From the NCBI GenBank assembly GCA_045110475.1, contig JBGCGC010000055.1, forward strand, positions 1-64,000: a DNA stretch of 64,000 bases, given 5' to 3'. Positions 54,174 through 61,609 of the stretch are shown piece by piece; the first letter of the stretch is position 1, and each line of letters begins with the position of its first letter. The DNA comes from Granulosicoccus sp045110475. GTDB taxonomy: Bacteria; Pseudomonadota; Gammaproteobacteria; Granulosicoccales; Granulosicoccaceae. The notes under the pieces are model-generated. The model did not search any database. It saw nothing but the letters and a program-made list of their open reading frames with translations, and had not been told where the DNA came from. The position numbers were made by a program, and so were the translations under genes.

Positions 54174-55125
54174 GCTGATCGTGGATGGCGTGCAGTTACA
54201 ACCGCATCATTTCGGCAAGGTTGCAGTAGTAATGGGTGGCTGGTCTGCCGAGCGTGAGGTATCTCTCATGAGCGGACAGCAGGTCTTTGAATCACTCAGT
54301 GGTGCTGGCGTGGATGCTCATCCTGTCGATGCAGGTCGGGATATCGCTACCGTGTTGCGTCAAGGTGGTTTTGATCGTGCCTTTCTCATTCTGCATGGAC
54401 GTGGCGGGGAGGATGGCCAGGTGCAGGCGGCGCTGGAGCTGGCTGGTATTCCCTACACCGGTACCGGTGTGCTCGGTTCTGCGCTGTGCATGGACAAGTG
54501 GCGTGCCAAGGCACTGGTATCCATGCAAGGCGTTGCGACACCGCAGGCGAGGCGGGTGGCCGATATTGACGAAGCGATTGCTGCTGTCGAGGAACTGGGA
54601 TTGCCGGTTGTTATAAAACCGACAAATGAAGGATCCAGCATTGGTGTGAGCGTGATTAGAAACAAGGAGGCTTTGGCAGAGGGGTTTGCTGAGGCCAGAC
54701 GCTATGGCTCTGTACTGATTGAACAATTCATGAGTGGTGTAGAAATAGCAGCTACAGTCCTGTGTGATAAAGCATTACCGCTGGTTACCACGCAAGCAGC
54801 CGGTGGTTTCTATGACTACAACGCCAAGTACGTCGCCGATGATACGGAGTATGTGTGTCCAGCAGTATTGCCTGAGCAGGTGACTCGTCAGATTCAAACG
54901 ATGGCAATACGTGTGTTCGAAACGCTGGATTGTCGAACATGGGCGCGCATTGACTTCATGCTGGACGCAAACGGCAAACCTCAGTTCATCGAGTGCAACA
55001 CCATACCCGGAATGACAAGTCATAGTCTGGTGCCGATTGCCGCGATCGAGTCGGGTTGCAGTATCGAAACGCTTTGTCTGCGGGTACTTGTAGACACTCT
55101 GGCAACAGAGGGGAGCGTGCAATGA
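54166..55125 (+). CDS. ddl: D-alanine:D-alanine ligase
   Basis: 319 residues, ATP-grasp. VAVVMGGWSAEREVSLMSG, HGRGGEDGQVQAALEL, KPTNEGSSIGVSVI and FIECNTIPGMTSHSLVP are diagnostic. Overlaps murC by 8 bp and ftsQ by 4 bp. Confidence 0.95.
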   Translation: MDELIVDGVQLQPHHFGKVAVVMGGWSAEREVSLMSGQQVFESLSGAGVDAHPVDAGRDIATVLRQGGFDRAFLILHGRGGEDGQVQAALELAGIPYTGTGVLGSALCMDKWRAKALVSMQGVATPQARRVADIDEAIAAVEELGLPVVIKPTNEGSSIGVSVIRNKEALAEGFAEARRYGSVLIEQFMSGVEIAATVLCDKALPLVTTQAAGGFYDYNAKYVADDTEYVCPAVLPEQVTRQIQTMAIRVFETLDCRTWARIDFMLDANGKPQFIECNTIPGMTSHSLVPIAAIESGCSIETLCLRVLVDTLATEGSVQ

Positions 55126-55958
55126 CGGCTGCTCATTCACCGCTCATTGGCGGCAGGCAGGTATTACCACTGGCTGCCGTGCGGATGACGGCTGGCACAA
55201 GATGGTTGGTGGCTCTGGCGGGTCTGGTTGTTTTGATGGGATTGCCAGTGTTGGCTTCCCACTTTGCACAAGATCCTGCGCGCTTTCCAGTCACCCATGT
55301 GGATGTTCTGGGCACGATGGACTATGCCGATCGTGATGCGCTGATGGCAGACATCAAGCTACACACAGCACAGGGCTTCTATGGTCTTGATATTGACAGG
55401 CTTCGACAGAGCCTTGAGTCAGAAGAGTGGATTGCCAGCGCGCGTATCAGTCGTGTCTGGCCGTCACGTATCACCATTGAAGTTGAAGAGCACGAACCGG
55501 CGGCACGATGGAACGATGACCACCTGATCAGCAAACGACTCGTTCTGTTCAAGCCGCATCAACTTGACAGGCAAAGCGTGGCTTTTGCGCAGTGGCGTGA
55601 AGTGTTTCGGCCCTTGCCACAGGTTCTGGGAGCACAGGGGCGCCATGTGGCTCTGCTGGATGCCTATCGTGCCTATGACCAGCAGGTATCACGTTTTAAC
55701 CTGAATCTAATTTTGCTTGATGAAGATGATCGACTGTCGCAGACGCTGACCTTGTCAAACGGTACGACAGTCAAATTGGGACTGGATGAGCGGGAGTTGC
55801 GCATGAGCCGTTTTCTGGATGTTTACGAACGGCTCGCTGCTAAGGCAGAGGAAGGATCCTTGAGTTTTGACATGCGCTACAGCAATGGGTTTGCGTCCAG
55901 CGTGGATACGTCCGGCGTGAATACGTCCAGCGTGGATGAATACCCTGATGAGAACTAG
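55122..55958 (+). CDS. ftsQ: Cell division protein FtsQ
   Basis: 278 residues from the ATG at 55122 (ATGA overlap with ddl); an earlier ATG at 55056 lies inside ddl. One membrane helix (LVALAGLVVLMGLPVLASHF), POTRA domain (FPVTHVDVLGTMDYADRDAL) and beta domain. The C-terminus carries a Val-Asp/Asn-Thr-Ser repeat tail encoded by three 15-bp units. Confidence 0.92.
   Translation: MTAAHSPLIGGRQVLPLAAVRMTAGTRWLVALAGLVVLMGLPVLASHFAQDPARFPVTHVDVLGTMDYADRDALMADIKLHTAQGFYGLDIDRLRQSLESEEWIASARISRVWPSRITIEVEEHEPAARWNDDHLISKRLVLFKPHQLDRQSVAFAQWREVFRPLPQVLGAQGRHVALLDAYRAYDQQVSRFNLNLILLDEDDRLSQTLTLSNGTTVKLGLDERELRMSRFLDVYERLAAKAEEGSLSFDMRYSNGFASSVDTSGVNTSSVDEYPDEN
55893..55937 (+). repeat. Three 15-bp tandem repeats at the 3' end of ftsQ
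   Basis: Units GCGTCCAGCGTGGAT, ACGTCCGGCGTGAAT and ACGTCCAGCGTGGAT, in frame, encode a Ser/Thr-rich tail just before the ftsA start. Differences of one to three bases suggest a fairly young expansion. Confidence 0.85.
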
Positions 55959-57204
55959 ATCTACGGACAACAAGATGGCAGCAGACAAACAAATGGTCGT
56001 CGGCCTTGATATTGGCACATCGAAAATCGTGGCGTTGGTCGCCGAGATTGACGATGAAGGCAATGTTGAGCTCATTGGCATGGGTACTCATCCTTCGCAA
56101 GGCTTGAAGAAGGGTGTGGTCATCAACATTGACAGCACAGTGCATGCGATCGGAAAAGCGGTTGAAGAGGCCGAGCAGATGGCAGACGTACAGATACGTT
56201 CTGTATTTGCAGGGATTGCAGGCTCGCACATAAAGAGTTTGAATTCGCATGGCATCGTGGCCATCAAGAATTCTGAGGTGGAGCAGGATGATGTCGATCG
56301 TGTGGTTGATGCCGCCAAGGCAGTGGCCATCCCTGCGGATCAACGCATTATTCATGTGCTGCCGCAAGAGTTCATTATCGACAGTCAGGATGGCATTCAT
56401 CAGCCTGTTGGTATGTCCGGTGTTCGGCTGGAAGCCAAGGTGCATCTGGTATCGGGTTCGATCAGTGCTTCCCAGAATATCGCCAAGTGCATTCAGCGAT
56501 GCAATCTTGAAGTTGAAGACATCATTCTTGAGCAGTTGGCATCCAGTCATTCAGTGCTTACAGACGATGAAAAGGATCTGGGTGTGTTGCTGGTGGACAT
56601 GGGTGGTGGCACCACCGATATCGCCATTTTTACCGAAGGTGCCATTCGCCATACAGCGGTAATACCTATCGCTGGCGATCAGGTCACCAACGATATTGCT
56701 GTGGCATTCAGAACACCAACTCAATTTGCTGAAGAAATCAAGGTCAAGTACGCCTGTGCGTTGCGACAGTTGGCAAGCCCGGACGACATGATCGAAGTGC
56801 CAGGTGTGGGTGATAGAAACGCTCGTCGCCTGGCAAGACAGACTCTCGCGGAAGTGGTAGAGCCGCGGTACGAGGAACTGCTGGGTCTTGTTCAGGGTGA
56901 ACTAAGACGCAGTGGTTTTGAAGACGCCTGTGCTGCCGGGGTTGTATTAACTGGAGGTACGTCAAAGATGGAAGGCGTTGTAGAGCTGGCCGAGGAGATC
57001 TTCCATATGCCAGTCAGGTTAGGAGTTCCGCAGCATGTCAATGGTTTGTCTGACGTTGCCCGCAATCCGATTCATGCAACGGGCGTTGGCCTGCTGCTAT
57101 ACGGGCAGCAGCGACGTCAGAATCCCAGTCACGAACCGGTTGACACTCGCACTGAAAAGGGCTTGTTCAAGCGGATGACAGAGTGGTTTCAGAGAAATTT
57201 CTAA
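55948..57204 (+). CDS. ftsA: Cell division actin-like protein FtsA
   Basis: Membrane tether for FtsZ. 418 residues from the ATG at 55948; ATG at 55975, 9 codons later, is equally plausible and neither has a strong ribosome site. VVGLDIGTSKIVALVAEI (phosphate 1), THPSQGLKKGVVINID, DMGGGTTDIAIFTEG and VVLTGGTSKMEG (adenosine) are all present. The C-terminal amphipathic helix ends with FKRMTEWFQRNF. Confidence 0.94.
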   Translation: MRTRSTDNKMAADKQMVVGLDIGTSKIVALVAEIDDEGNVELIGMGTHPSQGLKKGVVINIDSTVHAIGKAVEEAEQMADVQIRSVFAGIAGSHIKSLNSHGIVAIKNSEVEQDDVDRVVDAAKAVAIPADQRIIHVLPQEFIIDSQDGIHQPVGMSGVRLEAKVHLVSGSISASQNIAKCIQRCNLEVEDIILEQLASSHSVLTDDEKDLGVLLVDMGGGTTDIAIFTEGAIRHTAVIPIAGDQVTNDIAVAFRTPTQFAEEIKVKYACALRQLASPDDMIEVPGVGDRNARRLARQTLAEVVEPRYEELLGLVQGELRRSGFEDACAAGVVLTGGTSKMEGVVELAEEIFHMPVRLGVPQHVNGLSDVARNPIHATGVGLLLYGQQRRQNPSHEPVDTRTEKGLFKRMTEWFQRNF

Positions 57205-57303
57205 GTAGTTTCAAATGCAAGGCCTAAACGCGACAACGACCCTTAGAAGGTTGGTTCGCAAGAGAACGTAACACTTAATTTAACAAGATCAGGAGAACTT
57301 CCA

Positions 57304-58548
57304 ATGTTCGAACTAGTTGACTCAATAAACGATTCGCCCGTCATCAAATTGATAGGTGTTGGTGGTGGTGGTAGTAATGCTGTTCAGCACATGGTGCAAT
57401 CAGGTATCGAAGGTGTTGATTTCATTTGTGCCAATACCGATGCGCAAGCATTAAAAAGTATGGACGCTCAGACTGTCTTGCATATCGGTCAAAGTATCAC
57501 CAAGGGGTTGGGTGCAGGTGCAAACCCTGAGATTGGCCGCCAGGCTGCGATGGAAGATCGTGATCGCATCCAGGATCTTATCGAAGGCACAGACATGTTA
57601 TTCATTACTGCGGGTATGGGTGGCGGAACTGGCACGGGCGCAATCCCTGTGGTTGCGCAGATCGCGCGCGAGATGGGTGTGCTGACGGTCGCTGTAGTGA
57701 CCAAACCTTTCCCTTTCGAGGGAAGCAAGCGAATGCGGATGGCCGAAGCGGGAATCGAGGAATTGCGTGGCCACGTGGATTCCCTGATCACTATCCCTAA
57801 TGAGAAGCTGTTGTCTGTTCTGGGCAAGAACATCAGTTTGCTTGACGCGTTCAAGGCGGCTAATGATGTTCTTCGCGGCGCGGTTCAGGGAATTGCCGAG
57901 CTGATTACCAACCCCGGCCTGATCAACGTTGATTTTGCCGATGTGCGTACTGTCATGAGTGAGATGGGTCTGGCCATGATGGGCTCTGGTGTGGGCCGCG
58001 GTGACGAGCGCGCCACAGAAGCTGCCGAGATGGCGATTTCCAGCCCTCTTCTGGAAGATATCGATCTGGCAGGAGCACGTGGCATCCTCGTGAATATCAC
58101 TGCGGGTCTGGATATGGCGATCGGTGAGTTTGAGGAAGTCGGTAACGTGGTTCGCTCCTTTGCTGCTGATGATGCAACCGTGGTGGTCGGAACAGCCATT
58201 GATGAGTCTCTGGAAGGGGAATTGCGCGTTACTGTGGTTGCAACAGGGCTGGGCCAGCAGCAGCAAGCCCAACAGTTGCGTTCCGTTCAGCGCTCAGTGG
58301 TCAATGGCGCGCCAACGTACACGACCGGTGGAAACGGCAATGGCGGCGCTAACGGTGGTTCCAATACCGGCATGAATCAGGGGCGTCAGGTGCGAGCTAA
58401 CACACCTTCTCCTTATGACAATTACGAGAAGCCCACGGTGGTTCGGAAGACTGCACACGGTGCATCTCAGGGAACAGGTCCTGCGAATGCCGGTCATGAC
58501 GTGGAATACCTTGATATTCCAGCATTTTTGCGCCGTCAGGCAGACTGA
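57304..58548 (+). CDS. ftsZ: Cell division tubulin homologue FtsZ
   Basis: 414 residues. GTP-binding tubulin signature GGGTGTG (106-112), VGGGGSNAVQHM near the start, a Gly/Asn-rich linker from ~335 and the conserved C-terminal peptide DIPAFLRRQ that binds FtsA and ZipA. Preceded by AGGAGA. A 99-bp gap from ftsA probably holds an extra promoter. Confidence 0.96.
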   Translation: MFELVDSINDSPVIKLIGVGGGGSNAVQHMVQSGIEGVDFICANTDAQALKSMDAQTVLHIGQSITKGLGAGANPEIGRQAAMEDRDRIQDLIEGTDMLFITAGMGGGTGTGAIPVVAQIAREMGVLTVAVVTKPFPFEGSKRMRMAEAGIEELRGHVDSLITIPNEKLLSVLGKNISLLDAFKAANDVLRGAVQGIAELITNPGLINVDFADVRTVMSEMGLAMMGSGVGRGDERATEAAEMAISSPLLEDIDLAGARGILVNITAGLDMAIGEFEEVGNVVRSFAADDATVVVGTAIDESLEGELRVTVVATGLGQQQQAQQLRSVQRSVVNGAPTYTTGGNGNGGANGGSNTGMNQGRQVRANTPSPYDNYEKPTVVRKTAHGASQGTGPANAGHDVEYLDIPAFLRRQAD

Positions 58549-58615
58549 AACCGACTGTGACCATCAAGTTACTTTCAGCGTAGTACTCTGAAATACAGTA
58601 AAATTCCGGTGCTAA

Positions 58616-58652
58616 CGTCGGGTGCCCCAAAAAGGCATCCGGCGCTTGCTTT
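58616..58652 (+). terminator. Likely terminator after ftsZ
   Basis: CGTCGGGTGCC pairs with GGCATCCGGCG (two G-U pairs) around CCAAAAA, followed by CTTGCTTTAT. The T-tract is interrupted, so termination may be partial. Confidence 0.6.
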
Positions 58653-58836
58653 ATGTTGCCTGCACTTCGGACGCTACCCTGCTGTCTGTTTGCGTAGGTG
58701 TTTATATGGTCCACCCCTTTGGTTTGCTGCAGGCCTGACTACACCATTGGCCGGGTAAAATACCGGGAAGCTGTAAAACCGGACAAAGCTGCTATATATA
58801 CAGGTAGCTTTGTGACGGGTACGGCGGGAAATTACT

Positions 58837-59772
58837 GTGATTCGACAACGAACCTTAAAAAATACAATACGCGCCACGGGCGTGGGCTTGCACACGGGCA
58901 AAAAAGTGTTTCTGTCAATCGGCCCGGCTCCCGTCGACACCGGTATTGTTTTTCGCAGAACTGACGTAACACCTGCCGCCGTCATACCGACTAACGCGCT
59001 CAGTGTGCGTAACACTCAACTAGCGACTCGCCTGTACAACCAGGACGATGTGCATGTGTCCACCATCGAGCACGTGATGGCAGCATTTGCTGGTCTGGGT
59101 ATCGACAACTGCTACGTTGACGTCAGTGCCAACGAAATTCCGATCATGGATGGCAGTGCAGCGCCGTTTGTATTTCTTATCCAGTCTGCGGGTATTCAGG
59201 AGCAGACTGCTGCCAAGCAATTTATCCGTATCACAAAACCTGTCGAAGTACGTGTTGACGACAAATGGGCGCGATTTGAGCCCTACAATGGTTTCAAGGT
59301 CGACTTCACCATAGATTTTGACCATCCGGTGTTCAAGAAGGACTCACAACGACTTTGCGTAGACTTCGCAACGACCTCTTTTGTAAAGGATATAAGCCGA
59401 GCCCGTACCTTTGGTTTCATGCGCGATATCGAAGAGTTGCGCAAGAACAACCTCGCCCTTGGCGGTAGTGTGGAAAACGCGATAGTGATTGATGACTACC
59501 GCATCCTCAACACCGAAGGGTTGCGCTACAAGAACGAATTTGTTCGCCACAAAATCCTCGACGGTATCGGCGATATCTACCTGATGGGACACAGCATGAT
59601 CGGGGCTTTCAGTGGCTACAAGTCTGGACATGAACTGAACAACCTGTTGGTTCGCGAAATGCTCAAACAGGAGCAGAGTTGGGAAAAAGTGGTATTCGAT
59701 AAAGAAAGCATCGGTTCGTCACCGGTAGTCTACGATCAGCCGCTTGCCCAACCCATTGAGGCCGTAGGCTGA
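58837..59772 (+). CDS. lpxC: UDP-3-O-acyl-GlcNAc deacetylase LpxC
   Basis: 311 residues from a GTG start. Zinc enzyme for the committed step of lipid A. LKNTIRATGVGLHTGKKV, the zinc-ligand segment STIEHVMAAFAGLGIDN and HKILDGIGDIYLMGHSMIG are present. Confidence 0.95.
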   Translation: MIRQRTLKNTIRATGVGLHTGKKVFLSIGPAPVDTGIVFRRTDVTPAAVIPTNALSVRNTQLATRLYNQDDVHVSTIEHVMAAFAGLGIDNCYVDVSANEIPIMDGSAAPFVFLIQSAGIQEQTAAKQFIRITKPVEVRVDDKWARFEPYNGFKVDFTIDFDHPVFKKDSQRLCVDFATTSFVKDISRARTFGFMRDIEELRKNNLALGGSVENAIVIDDYRILNTEGLRYKNEFVRHKILDGIGDIYLMGHSMIGAFSGYKSGHELNNLLVREMLKQEQSWEKVVFDKESIGSSPVVYDQPLAQPIEAVG

Positions 59773-59914
59773 CACGGCGTTTGCGCATGCACGAGTAGCC
59801 AGCGAGTACCAGAAGCCTGCGCGGCAGAAAATCCCTGCTGCGAACTGCCCCACTTTGGCCAGTCTTATCGCTCATTTTCGTTACTTGGGCCCACTATTTC
59901 TACCGCGCAGACTT

Positions 59915-60436
59915 CTAGTCAACGTCTTTGCCTGATTCTGCGCGCAGTGTGCGCGCCAGTTTCAACAGCTCCTGCCTGAGTCTGTCATCTCCACTGTCGG
60001 TGTCATCATGGCTTATGGCCTCGACTGCCGCCTCTATCGAATACGAGCTACCCGCCGCCTTTATGGCCTTTCTGATGGTTTTTCGCGCCACTGGCTGAGT
60101 TTCCGGCGCCACGTGATAGCTGATCGTGTGTGTGTCACGGCCGGTTCCGCGCAGATTGTCAATTATTCGACGTTCCATGAATCGAATTCGTGATATCCAG
60201 GCGGCACTATCGACAGTCAAGCGCACCCTGCCGCCTTCAACGCGGCAGAACTGTATGTGCACCATGGTGCTCGTTGGCACAATTCTTGAAATTATCTGTT
60301 TGATTTGACGATCATCGGCCATTGCCGCTCTGGTTGTCTTGCCGACCAGGGTTTCAAATGATTTCATGACAGCCTCATCGCTCAGGTCCTCAAGCAGGAT
60401 TCTACCCACGGCGGTTTTGCGCCTGCCTGTCAGCAT
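59915..60436 (-). CDS. dciA: DUF721/DciA-family protein
   Basis: 173 residues from the ATG at 60436. The DUF721 (DciA) domain covers about 30-110 (VHIQFCRVEGGRVRLTVDSA, AAWISRIRFMERRIIDNLRG). DciA is the replicative helicase loader in bacteria that lack DnaC/DnaI. The C-terminal part is charged and less conserved. Location between lpxC and secA is usual for gammaproteobacteria of this type. The longer frame to 60502 would overlap the divergent M23 gene start. Confidence 0.75.
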   Translation of the reverse strand: MLTGRRKTAVGRILLEDLSDEAVMKSFETLVGKTTRAAMADDRQIKQIISRIVPTSTMVHIQFCRVEGGRVRLTVDSAAWISRIRFMERRIIDNLRGTGRDTHTISYHVAPETQPVARKTIRKAIKAAGSSYSIEAAVEAISHDDTDSGDDRLRQELLKLARTLRAESGKDVD

Positions 60437-60500
60437 CCGTGTCCAGATGGCCAGGTTTGCCGTGTGGCGAATGCGACAGGCCAGAGCTTTGGAGACTAGC

Positions 60501-61322
60501 ATGCTGGCGCTTTGTCTGGCCCTCGCGAGTGGTTTTCTGGGGTATTTGCTATCTCACTCAGTCTCGGAGATGGGGGGAGTCGAGCAACCGCAATCGGGCG
60601 CTGCCTTGCCGATTACGGGACGGGAGACGTCCCTGAAAGTCGCTCAAATTGAGGCGCGACGGTGGGGTCAGCTACAGGCGGAGTTGATGCGTTTGCGGCT
60701 ACTGTTCAGCCGCATTGTTGAGGCGGCAGATCTTGATGCGGGCGAGTTTGCATTAGCCGTGCAATTGGCAGATGAACGGTATCTGGATTCTCTGTCTGCT
60801 CTGAAAGATTCCCCTGACGTGGCGCAACAACGCTTCACGCTTGCAAATCGCGCCGTCGACCATATGACTACGCATGCCGAGGCGGTGCTGAGTATCACTC
60901 AGCGGCGTCATAGGGAACGTCGTTTCACGCTTTCGGGCTCACCGGTCGTCAGGGCTCATATCACCTCCGGCTACGGGTACAGGCTGGACCCTCGCACGGG
61001 AGGTAAGCGATTTCATGGCGGCGTAGATTTTGGGGGACGCAACGGCAGTAAGGTACTGGCTCTGGCAGATGGCGTTGTCACGTATTCCGGGAAAAATGGA
61101 GGGTACGGTAACTTGATCGAACTGGAACATATCGATGGGTATCGCACTCGTTATGCGCATAATGATGCCAATTTGGTAAAAGTGGGAAGCAGCGTGAACA
61201 AAGGACAAGTGATTGCCACTATGGGCTCTACCGGTCGATCAACGGGCACCCATGTTCATATTGAAGTCAGAGCTGATGGCAGGGCTATCGATCCGATGCG
61301 GTTTATCAGTGAAGGGTCCTGA
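60501..61322 (+). CDS. M23 (LytM-type) peptidoglycan peptidase, membrane anchored
   Basis: 273 residues from the ATG at 60501, with GGAG 6 nt before it. A membrane or signal helix (MLALCLALASGFLGYLL) precedes a helical, coiled-coil-like region and a LytM domain from ~155. Zinc ligands are complete: GKRFHGGVDFGG (HxxxD), then STGTHVHIEV (HxH). It may be an active endopeptidase or act in division like EnvC, but the intact zinc site argues for activity. Confidence 0.88.
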   Translation: MLALCLALASGFLGYLLSHSVSEMGGVEQPQSGAALPITGRETSLKVAQIEARRWGQLQAELMRLRLLFSRIVEAADLDAGEFALAVQLADERYLDSLSALKDSPDVAQQRFTLANRAVDHMTTHAEAVLSITQRRHRERRFTLSGSPVVRAHITSGYGYRLDPRTGGKRFHGGVDFGGRNGSKVLALADGVVTYSGKNGGYGNLIELEHIDGYRTRYAHNDANLVKVGSSVNKGQVIATMGSTGRSTGTHVHIEVRADGRAIDPMRFISEGS

Positions 61323-61331
61323 GGTGGACAG

Positions 61332-61490
61332 GTGGTTGACTACGCTAATTTCGCTGGGTGGCGAGTTTTCATAACGCGCGCAACGACAATGGCGCCGACT
61401 GTGATAGTTCTCACCGCGTCGTTTTTTGTGGCTTTTTTACAGGCTCTTCAGAGTTTTAGTCAGGCACGTCAGTATCTGGCCGCACAGTGA
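61332..61490 (+). CDS. Small membrane ORF just upstream of secA
   Basis: 52 codons from a GTG at 61332, with GAGG 6-7 nt before it; an internal ATG lies at 61389. The C-terminal half is a clear hydrophobic helix (MAPTVIVLTASFFVAFLQAL) followed by a polar end, SFSQARQYLAAQ. It starts 10 bp after the M23 stop and ends 119 bp before secA. In Escherichia coli a secreted nascent peptide (SecM) in this place controls secA by ribosome arrest; no SecM arrest motif is seen here, so that role is only a suggestion. It could also be chance. Confidence 0.4.
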   Translation: MVDYANFAGWRVFITRATTMAPTVIVLTASFFVAFLQALQSFSQARQYLAAQ

Positions 61491-61609
61491 TCGGTTTTGG
61501 TGAATCTCCCGAAGCAGGCGCGCATCGTCCCGAACGGTGAGATAATATACGCCTGTGTTATTGGGCTAAGTCGCAACAGCAGCAACAAGCTGCACCAAGG
61601 TTGGAATTC

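Noticed and set aside
58741..58836. lpxC promoter at the TATATA or TAAAAT hexamers
   Set aside because: No acceptable -35 lies 16-18 bp upstream of either hexamer.
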